NCBI RefSeq assembly: GCF_000092305.1
Contig: NC_014122.1
Location: forward strand, 496,001 to 560,000
DNA length: 64,000 nucleotides
Direction of reading: 5' to 3'
Source: Methanocaldococcus infernus ME
GTDB lineage: Archaea > AGJL01 > Methanococci > Methanococcales > Methanocaldococcaceae
Position numbers and translations under genes: made by a program. Position 1 is the first letter of the stretch. The number at the start of each line of letters is the position of its first letter. This document shows, piece after piece, positions 34,176 to 41,402 of this stretch. Under the pieces are notes generated by a model. It did no database searches and was not told where the DNA came from. It saw only the letters and a list, made by a program, of their open reading frames with translations.

Positions 34176-35273
34176 TTATTTTTCCCTTGCCACAACCAAA
34201 TATATATTATTTTTCCCTATTTTCCCTCCAAATTCAGAGATCTTCTCTAAATTTAATTTCTTAGAAAGATCATCAACTTTTTTCCTTCCACTATCCTTAG
34301 TTTTCTCCCCAAAAGAGATAATTAAGTAGTTGTCATCAATTTTTTTATAGCCAAGGACTGGCTTTTTTATCTTGTCCTTTAACTCTTCTTTATCTTTCAA
34401 TTCTAAGAGGATAGCTTTAGCATCTTCAAGAAATGGGAAGTTTTCTAAATGCTTGGTTATAAAGCTAATATCTTTCTCTCTCTCTTGACCATACTTTTTA
34501 ATGTCAACCTTATAGTAATTTAACTTCCCATCTTGATACTCCTTTATAATAGCTTTAGCTGTCCTCTTTAAATCTATTTCTCCACCTTTCTCTAAATATT
34601 TCCTTTTTTCTCCAATTCTCTTAATTAGTTCTTCATCAACTTCCTCATAATCAATATCAAAATATTCCTTTATAACATCCTTATCAAAATTATCTATCCT
34701 TTTAAGCAATTTTAAAGCTGCTGGAACAGGATTTTCAACCTTCTCCAACCTTAAGGCTCCACTTATAATTAGATCATCTTCATCCTTCATCTCCAAGACT
34801 CCTGGAGTATCTAATAGCCTAATTTTTTTGGTTAGCCTAACCCACTGCTCTCCCTTGGTTAAGCCTGCTAAACTTCCTGATATGGCCTTCCTACTTCCAG
34901 TTAGAGCATTTATTATAGAGGATTTCCCAACATTTGGATAACCAATGATTCCAACATTAACCTTTTCCTTGTTTAAGCTCTTAGCAATCTCTTTAATTTT
35001 ATCTCTTAGAATTTTTGTTCCTAACCTTCTCTTAGCTGAGAGGTAAACAACCTCACCAGGGAGTAAAGATTTCCACTTCTCTAAAATTTCTTTTGGAACC
35101 AAATCAGCTTTATTTAGTACATAGATAACTTTTTTTCCTTTTTTCCTAATTTTTTCTTCTATTTCCCTATTCCTTGTTAGTTCTGGATCCCTTGCATCTA
35201 AGACTAAGAGGATGATGTCACATTCATCAATAACTTTATTAACTATCTTCTTAACTGGAACCTTCTTTCCCAT
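34176..35273 (-). CDS. Circularly permuted GTPase, YlqF/RbgA-like
   Basis: A protein of about 365 residues with permuted G motifs: G4 YVLNKADLVP comes first (about residue 51), then G1 GYPNVGKSSIINALTGSRKA (about 112), then G3 LLDTPGVLE (about 155). This order marks the YlqF/YawG family involved in ribosome assembly. An extra C-terminal domain of about 150 residues, rich in Lys and Asp, follows. The start at 35273 (MGKKVPVKK) is preferred because GGTGA precedes it and overlaps the upstream ATG at 35288, which has no ribosome site. Confidence 0.82.
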   Translation of the reverse strand: MGKKVPVKKIVNKVIDECDIILLVLDARDPELTRNREIEEKIRKKGKKVIYVLNKADLVPKEILEKWKSLLPGEVVYLSAKRRLGTKILRDKIKEIAKSLNKEKVNVGIIGYPNVGKSSIINALTGSRKAISGSLAGLTKGEQWVRLTKKIRLLDTPGVLEMKDEDDLIISGALRLEKVENPVPAALKLLKRIDNFDKDVIKEYFDIDYEEVDEELIKRIGEKRKYLEKGGEIDLKRTAKAIIKEYQDGKLNYYKVDIKKYGQEREKDISFITKHLENFPFLEDAKAILLELKDKEELKDKIKKPVLGYKKIDDNYLIISFGEKTKDSGRKKVDDLSKKLNLEKISEFGGKIGKNNIYLVVAREK

Positions 35274-35382
35274 CTTTTTATTCACCATCTTTTTTAAAGC
35301 TTTATTAGGCTTTTATGTAGTATAAGTTTTTTTATTGGTTTATTTTTATGTATGGATTTTAGGTTAAATAAAAATAATATTA

Positions 35383-36158
35383 GTTTCCATCCTTGTTTTA
35401 ATGGACTGGCGATTCAAACAGGGTGAAACCAGTTGCTGGAATGTTCGACTATGACATGTTTCCATCCTTGTTTTAATGGACTGGCGATTCAAACCTAAGC
35501 TCTCTTCTCTCTAACTTGAGAAATAAAGCGTTTCCATCCTTGTTTTAATGGACTGGCGATTCAAACGTGATAGAAACATCTTTTTTATGAATTGTTTGAT
35601 TGTAGTTTCCATCCTTGTTTTAATGGACTGGCGATTCAAACCATTTTGGAGCCATAGGGATAATATGGAGCTTACAAGTTTCCATCCTTGTTTTAATGGA
35701 CTGGCGATTCAAACATGAAGATTGGCAAATGATTAGGCTATTATTCAAGGGTTTCCATCCTTGTTTTAATGGACTGGCGATTCAAACTGTTCCAAACACA
35801 GATGAGTGGTTAGATTGGGCTATCAGTTTCCATCCTTGTTTTAATGGACTGGCGATTCAAACGAAAATCTCTTAAAATACTTAATGAAAATGAAAATCTG
35901 TTTCCATCCTTGTTTTAATGGACTGGCGATTCAAACACACAACAACTTTACGACTTCCTGAAGTGTTTACAGTTTCCATCCTTGTTTTAATGGACTGGCG
36001 ATTCAAACAGTGCAGATGAAATACAAACTAGAAGAAAACCATTGAAGAGTTTCCATCCTTGTTTTAATGGACTGGCGATTCAAACTTTTAGACAAACTAA
36101 AGAAATGGGGGCTAATAGAAAGTTTCCATCCTTGTTTTAATGGACTGGCGATTCAAAC
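35383..36158 (-). CRISPR. CRISPR array, 11 repeats and 10 spacers, no adjacent cas genes
   Basis: Eleven identical 37-nt repeats start at 35383, 35458, 35530, 35605, 35678, 35751, 35826, 35900, 35972, 36049 and 36122. On the + strand each begins GTTTCCATCCTTGTTTTAAT and ends GGACTGGCGATTCAAAC. The ten spacers are 35-40 nt and all differ. The strand is inferred: read on the minus strand the repeat ends in ATGGAAAC, like Methanocaldococcus repeats, which puts the leader on the right (36159 onward). All repeats being perfect suggests the array is maintained. No cas gene is in the window, so it must use proteins encoded elsewhere. Confidence 0.97.
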
Positions 36159-36243
36159 CCTTAATGTCTGCTCTTATTTTATATCGAAACTCCTATAAAA
36201 AACTTTCTTTTTTAACCTGAGTTTTCTTACTGGTTGATTATTG

Positions 36244-36266
36244 AACCCCTATATAAAAGTAAGAAA
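36244..36266 (-). repeat. Leader element copy A (promoter-like)
   Basis: A 23-nt sequence with one mismatch to copy B, 226 nt away. Read on the minus strand it contains CTTTTATATAGGGG, a possible TATA element whose start site would lie about 80-90 nt before the first repeat. Confidence 0.6.
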
Positions 36267-36469
36267 GATTGTTTCCTCCATTTAAAAATACTATGCACAA
36301 CCATTAAAACAAAGCTCAACAATTAACCCTTATTTCACTAAAAATAAAGTCTAATTAAACCTAAAATATATAAAATAACAGCAAATAAACCAAAAAACTA
36401 AAAAATCACAATTCTCCAACGAAAAAATCAGTATTACTTTTCCACAATTTTCTCGTACCAATTTCCAAC

Positions 36470-36492
36470 AACCCCTATATAAAAGCAAGAAA
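36470..36492 (-). repeat. Leader element copy B (promoter-like)
   Basis: The second copy of the 23-nt leader element, differing from copy A by a single C/T. It may be an additional promoter or a duplicated protein-binding site used in spacer acquisition. Confidence 0.6.
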
Positions 36493-36540
36493 ACTTAATT
36501 AAAAACTTTAATAGCGATATCTAAATAACTAATAACAAAA

Positions 36541-36642
36541 AACTCTTTTTGATAAAACTTTTTTTAAAAGTTTATAATTAATAACAAAAATAAAAACTCA
36601 TCAAGCTAACTCTTTTGATGAAACTTTTTTTAAAAGTTTCTT
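36541..36642. repeat. Imperfect direct repeat pair
   Basis: The stretch AACTC-T4/5-GAT-[AG]-AAACT7AAAAGTTT occurs at 36541 and again at about 36609, roughly 68 nt apart. Each copy contains the small inverted repeat AAACTTT/AAAGTTT. They lie between the CRISPR leader elements and the SRP RNA promoter; function unknown. Confidence 0.55.
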
Positions 36643-36701
36643 TTAAAAGTTTCCTTCTAAAGGTTTCTTATAAAAAATTTCAAAAATAAAAACCGAAAGT
36701 G

Positions 36702-36709
36702 TTAAATAT
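36702..36709 (+). promoter_or_regulatory. Probable BRE/TATA element of the SRP RNA gene
   Basis: CGAAAGTG-TTAAATAT looks like a BRE followed by a TATA box centred about 27 nt before the 7S RNA start at 36734, the usual archaeal spacing. A second AT-rich TATATAAA at 36718 is too close to the RNA to serve. Confidence 0.55.
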
Positions 36710-36733
36710 CACAACCTATATAAATTATTATTT

Positions 36734-37059
36734 GGCGTGCATGGCTAGGCCGGGGGGTTGGGCGTCCCCTGTAACCCGAAATCGTCCTCATGCGGGGGCC
36801 GAAAACCTGGGGGCGGCTTGTCAGCCGTAGCTCTCCCCCTGAGCCAACCGATGACGTCTCGTCCCATGGGGCTCGACGGTGGGGGAGCACCTTCCGGAGG
36901 GAAGGTGTAACCCCCTTTACCTGCCGAACCCCGCCAGGCCCGGAAGGGAGCAACGGTAGGCAGGACGTCGGCGCTCATGGGGTTGAGCGGGGCTGAGGTT
37001 TGGCTCAGGGATAAGAGGGCTACGGCTGGCAAGTCCACCCCAGGGAAGCCATGCACGCC
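36734..37059 (+). ncRNA. ffs: 7S signal recognition particle RNA
   Basis: A GC-rich island of about 326 nt in an AT-rich genome. The ends GGCGTGCATGGC and GCCATGCACGCC pair to form the closing helix of archaeal SRP RNA. The SRP54-binding helix 8 has the near-universal CCAGGCCCGGAAGGGAGCAA, and the Alu-domain start GGCCGGGGGGTTGGGCGTCC is present. SRP RNA with SRP19 and SRP54 brings signal-peptide proteins to SecY. A T-run at 37064-37069 probably ends the transcript. Confidence 0.95.
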
Positions 37060-37099
37060 ACCATTTTTTATAGCTCTCTAAATTAGGAAACCTTAAGAT

Positions 37100-37430
37100 T
37101 TAAAAATAAACTAATTCTTTTTTTATTAGCATCTCTTTAACATCTTTCTATCCACTATCTTTAGCATCCTCTAATCAATTTTGAATTTCAATTTTTAACC
37201 TTAAGAGTCTTTATTCTCACAAATAATTAAAAACTCACCAACATAGCCATAAATTAATTTTTTCTTCTCAGCTAAAAAAATCCATAAACTTTTTCTTTAT
37301 CAAAGTCATCAACTAATAAATATTTAGCTCTATCTCTAAGTAGAGCTTCATCAGGATGAAATGCTCCCCAAGATTTATATAAAAAATTACATATATAAGT
37401 TTCTATAAATTGTTGTCCTAAGAATTTCTT
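37100..37430 (-). pseudogene. Decayed protein gene of unknown family
   Basis: No intact gene lies between the SRP RNA and yfcE (about 420 nt), but the minus strand shows a coding remnant. One frame reads FLGQQFIETYICNFLYKSWG and GAFHPDEALLRDRAKYLLVD to a stop at VYGFF. Adding one base in a T7 run near 37275 continues it as LAEKKKLIYGYVGEFLIICE. After another shift come LEDAKDSG and KDVKEMLIKKEL with two in-frame stops. The AEK-x-LIYGYVGEF part could come from a GNAT acetyltransferase, but this is a guess. No start codon is recognisable. Confidence 0.5.
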
Positions 37431-37478
37431 TTATTTTTCCTAAATATTTAAAAAATTGTCTCTAAAATGGTGTAGGAA

Positions 37479-37952
37479 ATGCTAATTGGAATTATCTCAG
37501 ACACTCACATATATGATAGAGCTAGCTCTATCCCAAAGAAAGTTTTTGAAGAATTTTCAAATGTTGATCTAATTATTCACTGTGGAGACATTACAGATAA
37601 AGAGATTTTAGATGAGCTTAGTGATTTGGCAAGGGTTATCCCTGTCCAGGGAAACTGTGACTATCTAAATTTACCAAGAGAGCAAATTTTAGAGCTAAAT
37701 AACTATAGGATAGGAGTGATACATGGAGACATCATTTACCCAAGAGGAGACCTTTTAAAATTAAAGCTCTTGGGCTTAGAGATGGGGGTTGATATCCTAA
37801 TCTCTGGTCACACCCATTGGCCAATACATGAGAAATTTGACAACCTCTTACTTCTAAACCCTGGCTCTCCAACAGTGCCAAGATGTCCTATAAGGAGTGT
37901 AATGAAACTGAGCTTAGAAGATGAGCCAAGAGCTGAGCTTGTGGTGATCTGA
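37479..37952 (+). CDS. YfcE/MJ0936-family phosphodiesterase (calcineurin-like)
   Basis: A 157-residue metallophosphoesterase with the full motif set: GIISDTHIYD (5-14), IIHCGDITD, VQGNCDY, VIHGD and ISGHTHWP. These ligate two metal ions. The family (M. jannaschii MJ0936, E. coli YfcE) hydrolyses phosphodiesters in vitro; the natural substrate is unclear. The stop overlaps the ATG of the ferredoxin gene by one base (TGATG). Confidence 0.9.
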   Translation: MLIGIISDTHIYDRASSIPKKVFEEFSNVDLIIHCGDITDKEILDELSDLARVIPVQGNCDYLNLPREQILELNNYRIGVIHGDIIYPRGDLLKLKLLGLEMGVDILISGHTHWPIHEKFDNLLLLNPGSPTVPRCPIRSVMKLSLEDEPRAELVVI

Positions 37953-38113
37953 TGGTTAAGGTTAATGAGAAATGTGTGGGCTGTGGTATCTGTGTCCCAT
38001 TCTGTAGAAAAAAAGCTTTAAAAACCTATGGGAAATTAATTATAGATAAGGAGAAGTGCATCAACTGTAAACTCTGTATTAAATATTGCCAAATCAATGC
38101 TTTGGAGGGCTAA
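37952..38113 (+). CDS. Short 2[4Fe-4S] ferredoxin
   Basis: A 53-residue protein, MVKVNEKCVGCGICVPFCRK at the start, with two CX2CX2CX3C-type clusters, CVGCGICVPFC and CINCKLCIKYC; the usual Pro after the last Cys of each cluster is replaced. The gene is preceded by GGTGATC, overlaps the yfcE stop by one base and ends 2 nt before purO. At this size it would be missed by most length cut-offs. A small electron carrier is expected; the partner is unknown. Confidence 0.9.
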   Translation: MVKVNEKCVGCGICVPFCRKKALKTYGKLIIDKEKCINCKLCIKYCQINALEG

Positions 38114-38115
38114 CA

Positions 38116-38715
38116 GTGTATATAGGAAGGTTCTTAGTTGTGGGCAAAACTCCAAGTGGAGAGAGCTTTGTAGCCTATAGGGTGTCAAGTAGAAGCTTTC
38201 CCAATAGAGTGGCTAAGATAGTGGATAATAAAGTTTATATCCTACCAAAGGATCCAGAGGAGGTTTTAAAAAACCCATATATCTCTTACTGTTGTTTGAG
38301 GGTTGAAGATAAAACAGTTGTGGCTGGAAATGGTAGCCATGTTGATTTTATAGCTGAAAAACTAATTTATGGAAAGAGGGATGCTTTAGCCTATCCTCTC
38401 TTAGCCTTAGACTATGAGAAAGATGAATATAGAACTCCAAGGATAGCTACAGTTGTTGATAAAGAGGAGTGTTACTTAGGATATATTAAAGATGATGAAT
38501 TAGCCATAAAAAAGGTTTCTTTAAATAATGGGGAAGGAATTTATTTAGGAGTTTATAACTCCTGTAAAATTGATGAATCTCAAAAAATAGGCATCCCTTA
38601 TAACAAAGCTGAAGAGATAGCAAAATATATATTAAATTATAAATTCTCCCATCCAGTTGTTTGTGTAGTAGCCGTTATATATAATGAATACATAGACATT
38701 AAAATAGCCCCCTGA
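38116..38715 (+). CDS. purO: Archaeal IMP cyclohydrolase PurO
   Basis: A 199-residue protein starting MYIGRFLVVGKTPSGESFVA and including YRVSSRSFPNR and VAGNGSHVDFI, the signature of PurO, which closes the ring of FAICAR to give IMP in archaeal purine synthesis. The start is the GTG at 38116, after GGAGG in the ferredoxin tail. The last codons coincide with the first arm of a downstream guide RNA. The fold (Ntn-hydrolase-like) differs from bacterial PurH. Confidence 0.92.
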   Translation: MYIGRFLVVGKTPSGESFVAYRVSSRSFPNRVAKIVDNKVYILPKDPEEVLKNPYISYCCLRVEDKTVVAGNGSHVDFIAEKLIYGKRDALAYPLLALDYEKDEYRTPRIATVVDKEECYLGYIKDDELAIKKVSLNNGEGIYLGVYNSCKIDESQKIGIPYNKAEEIAKYILNYKFSHPVVCVVAVIYNEYIDIKIAP

Positions 38716-38779
38716 CAGCCGAGCCGCCGGAGCTGTCTAAGGAGACGCGATGATGGTTAGGTTCGATACCAGGGGGACA
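38708..38779 (+). ncRNA. Candidate H/ACA guide RNA 1
   Basis: A GC-rich element with an H/ACA layout. The lower stem CCCCCTG (38708-38714) pairs with CAGGGGG (38770-38776), directly followed by ACA (38777-38779). Inside it a second helix CGAGCC/GGTTCG, unpaired pocket strands ACAGC and ATAC, a K-turn-like GGAG...GATGAT region and a terminal hairpin GTCT-AAGG-AGAC can be drawn. The pocket-to-ACA distance is slightly short (11 nt), so confidence is moderate. Its first seven bases overlap the purO stop. The target uridine was not identified. Confidence 0.55.
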
Positions 38780-38786
38780 TTTAAAA

Positions 38787-38862
38787 GGGGGCTAGGGCGA
38801 GTTATGCGAGAGAGCTCTTAAGCTCTATGAAGATGAAGCATAACTCAGCATAGCCCCCTACA
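38787..38862 (+). ncRNA. Candidate H/ACA guide RNA 2
   Basis: A convincing H/ACA fold: lower stem GGGGGCTA (38787-38794) with TAGCCCCC (38851-38858), then T and the ACA box (38860-38862). The pocket strands are GGGC and AGCA; the upper stem GAGTTATGC (38799-38807) pairs with GCATAACTC (38838-38846). A K-turn-like GAG/ATGAAGATGAA lies above, capped by AGAGCT-CTTA-AGCTCT. L7Ae would bind the K-turn, and Cbf5 would act in the pocket. It lies 7 nt after RNA 1, so both may be one two-hairpin RNA. Its 3' end overlaps the convergent bioA stop. Confidence 0.7.
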
Positions 38863-40195
38863 GAGCTTTTTTAATGCTTTCATAGAGAGAAGAGCATAAA
38901 TATTTTATTTCCTCCTCAGTTATTGACAGTGGAGGAACTAAGATAACAACATTCCCTATAGGTCTCATGTATATTCCTCTTTTCAAAAGTTCCTTAGCTA
39001 CCCTAAAGCCAGCTTTATAGCCATAGAGATATGGTTCTTTAGTCTCTTTATTCTTAACCAACTCTATCCCTATCATAAAGCCCCTTCCTCTAATGTCTCC
39101 AACATGTTCCAACTCTTTTAACCTCTCTAATTCTTCCCAAATTAATTTTATCTTTGGCTTCAGCTTTTCTAAAACCCTCTCTTTTTCAAAGATCTCTAAG
39201 TTTGCAAGTGCAGCTGAGCAGAGAATTTGGTTTCCTGTGTAAGTATGCCCATGGTAAAAGTGCTTAGCCTCTCCATACTCTCCTAAGAATTCATTAAATA
39301 TTTCCTCTGTTGTTAAAGTTGCAGCCAAGGGAACATAGCCTCCAGTTAAGCTCTTTCCTAAGCATAATATGTCTGGCTTACCCTTTAACCTATTTGAGAA
39401 AAACATATCTCCAGTTCTTCCAAAGCCTGTAGCCACTTCATCTAAAATTAAGATTAGATCTTCTCTCTTACAGGCTTTACTAACTTCCTCTATATATCCA
39501 TCAGGAAATGGAATCATTCCAGCTGATCCCATAACTCCTCCTTCTAAGATGACACAGAAAGAGTTTTCACCATAATTTTCTATCAAGTTCAAAATTTCAT
39601 TTAGACATTCCATATTACAATCTCTCTCTTTACATCTATAACAGTATGGATGTCTTGCTCTATAACCTTTAAAGAGTAGTGGCTTAAATATACCATGGAA
39701 GAGTTCAGAGCCTCCAACACTCATGGCTCCAACAGTGTCTCCATGATAGCCTTCAGTAACTGAAATAAACTTCTCTCTCTTGTCCCCTTTTAAGTAGTAG
39801 TATTGATAAGCCATCTTCACAGCTATCTCAACAGCCTCTGAGCCATCTTCAGAATAAAAAACTTTCCTTAACTGATTTGGAGTTATCTCAACCAACTTCT
39901 TAGCCAATAAAATAGCTGGAACATTTGAAGAGCCTAACAGAGTTGAATGCCCAATCTTCTCAGCCTGATTTTTTATAGCTTCAATAATCTCCCTTCTACT
40001 ATGTCCAAAGGTGTTACACCATATAGAGGAAACAGCATCTAAATATCTATTTCCATATATGTCAATTAAGTAATTCCCCTCTCCTCTCTCTATAATTAAA
40101 GGCTTTTCCTCAATATAGTCTTTCATTTGAGTATATGGGTGCCATATATACTCTTTATCCCATCTCTCCAAGTCTTCTGGTTTCATTCTTACCAT
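38858..40195 (-). CDS. bioA: Adenosylmethionine-8-amino-7-oxononanoate aminotransferase
   Basis: A 445-residue class III PLP aminotransferase. The N-terminal WDKEYIWHPYTQMKDY contains the Trp and Tyr typical of BioA, the PLP-binding lysine is in CLGKSLTGGYVPLAATL (about 277), and the biotin-pathway motif HGHTYTGNQILCSAAL is present. It makes 7,8-diaminononanoate in biotin synthesis. No other bio genes are next to it. Two ATGs three codons apart (40195 and 40186) are possible starts. The 5' end overlaps wecC by about 40 nt, a long overlap for this window. Confidence 0.88.
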   Translation of the reverse strand: MVRMKPEDLERWDKEYIWHPYTQMKDYIEEKPLIIERGEGNYLIDIYGNRYLDAVSSIWCNTFGHSRREIIEAIKNQAEKIGHSTLLGSSNVPAILLAKKLVEITPNQLRKVFYSEDGSEAVEIAVKMAYQYYYLKGDKREKFISVTEGYHGDTVGAMSVGGSELFHGIFKPLLFKGYRARHPYCYRCKERDCNMECLNEILNLIENYGENSFCVILEGGVMGSAGMIPFPDGYIEEVSKACKREDLILILDEVATGFGRTGDMFFSNRLKGKPDILCLGKSLTGGYVPLAATLTTEEIFNEFLGEYGEAKHFYHGHTYTGNQILCSAALANLEIFEKERVLEKLKPKIKLIWEELERLKELEHVGDIRGRGFMIGIELVKNKETKEPYLYGYKAGFRVAKELLKRGIYMRPIGNVVILVPPLSITEEEIKYLCSSLYESIKKAL

Positions 40196-41402
40196 CTCCT
40201 AATAAATAGGTTTTAAAGCCAAACTTCTCCCACTCCTCTCTCTGAATAATATTCTTTGTGTCCAAAATATTTTTATTTCTCATCAATTCACCAATCTCCT
40301 TAATTGGCAAGTTTTTATATTCCTCATGGTCAGACAAAATTAAAATTAAATCACTATCCTTAACACACTCCTTTAAGCTGTAAAGCTTATATTTAAATTT
40401 CTTAACCTTTGGATCATGGCACATAACACTGTAATTTAATTTTAAAAGCTCTTCAATTATCTTTATTGCAGGGCTCTCCCTTGTGTCATCAACATTTCCC
40501 TTATATGCAACCCCTAAAATAGAAATCTTCCCCTTTTCAACAATATCTTTTACTTTCTTAACAACAAAATAGGGCATGGAATCATTAACCTCTCTTGCTA
40601 CCTTTATTAACTTAGCCTCCCTGCTCTTCTCAACTATAAACCATGGGTCAATTGGAATACAATGACCACCAACTCCAGGACCAGGTTTTAGAATATTAAC
40701 CCTTGGATGATTGTTAGCAAGAGCTATAGCCTCCCAAACATTGACTCCAAGCTCTTCAGAGATTTTAGCAAACTCATTGGCTAAGGCTATATTTACATCT
40801 CTATAAGTGTTTTCCATCAACTTAACCATCTCAGCAGTCTTTGCATCAGTTACATATATTTTTCCCTTCACAAAGCTCTCATATATCTTCTTAGCCAAGT
40901 TTGCAGACTCTTCATTAATTCCTCCTATAATTCTATCATTTTCAATTAGCTCCTCTAACAAATTTCCTGGCAAAACTCTCTCAGGACAGTAAGCCATTAG
41001 TATCTTTTTTCCATTTGATAACATCTTATAGAGCTCTTCAGTAGTCCCTGGAGGAACAGTACTTTCAATAATTATTAAGTCTCCATCTTTTAGATAGGGC
41101 TTTATACTCTCTATAGCCTTCTTCACATGGCTTAAGTCACATCTCTTCTTCTCATCTATTGGAGTTGGAACACAAATTATATAGGCATCAGCTTCCTCTG
41201 GCTTATCCTTTAAAATTAAATGCCCAGACTTTAAAGCAGCACTAACCAAGGTTTTTAAATCTCTCTCTTCAAAGTCTAAGTTCTTTATCTCTTTAAGCCT
41301 CTCTCTGTTAATATCAACTCCAACCACATGAAAGCCATTAACAGCCAGAATAGCAGCTGTTGGCAATCCAACATAGCCAAGGCCAAGAATACAGAGTTTC
41401 AT
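40155..41402 (-). CDS. wecC: UDP-N-acetyl-D-mannosamine dehydrogenase (WecC family)
   Basis: A 415-residue UDP-sugar dehydrogenase. The N-terminal NAD fold is MKLCILGLGYVGLPTAAILA, CVPTPID follows, the catalytic cysteine is in GPGVGGHCIPIDPWF (about 243-257), and GVAYKGNVDDTRESPA marks the C-terminal UDP-binding domain. It oxidises UDP-ManNAc to the uronate used in archaeal surface glycans. Related UDP-glucose or UDP-GlcNAc dehydrogenases are alternatives. It overlaps the aminotransferase gene upstream by 4 nt and bioA downstream. Confidence 0.85.
   Translation of the reverse strand: MKLCILGLGYVGLPTAAILAVNGFHVVGVDINRERLKEIKNLDFEERDLKTLVSAALKSGHLILKDKPEEADAYIICVPTPIDEKKRCDLSHVKKAIESIKPYLKDGDLIIIESTVPPGTTEELYKMLSNGKKILMAYCPERVLPGNLLEELIENDRIIGGINEESANLAKKIYESFVKGKIYVTDAKTAEMVKLMENTYRDVNIALANEFAKISEELGVNVWEAIALANNHPRVNILKPGPGVGGHCIPIDPWFIVEKSREAKLIKVAREVNDSMPYFVVKKVKDIVEKGKISILGVAYKGNVDDTRESPAIKIIEELLKLNYSVMCHDPKVKKFKYKLYSLKECVKDSDLILILSDHEEYKNLPIKEIGELMRNKNILDTKNIIQREEWEKFGFKTYLLGDGKNETRRLGEMG

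Larger units (their letters stand above)
36159..36700 (-). other. AT-rich CRISPR leader region with internal repeats
   Basis: About 540 nt with no credible gene, lying between the array and the SRP RNA promoter. It holds a 23-nt element (AACCCCTATATAAAAG[TC]AAGAAA) at 36244-36266 and again at 36470-36492; on the minus strand both contain CTTTTATATA, a TATA-like promoter aimed at the array. A third, degenerate copy (ACTCCTATAAAAAACTTT) lies at 36189-36206. Nearer the SRP RNA is a separate direct repeat of about 31 nt (36541 and 36609). Leader identity is inferred from position, composition and repeat direction. Confidence 0.6.

Noticed and set aside
35255-35272. A GGAA-N6-TTCC match (GGAACCTTCTTTCC)
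   Set aside because: It lies within the coding start of the YlqF-like GTPase, with no link to nitrogen genes; about one chance match is expected in 64 kb.
36702-37056. Several open frames of 60-100 codons on both strands in the GC-rich island
   Set aside because: They fall inside the 7S SRP RNA; long frames arise there because stop codons are rare in GC-rich sequence.
38708-38779. Possible tRNA, because of a GGTTCGATACC T-loop-like stretch
   Set aside because: No T-stem, anticodon arm or acceptor end can be drawn; the H/ACA fold explains the sequence better.
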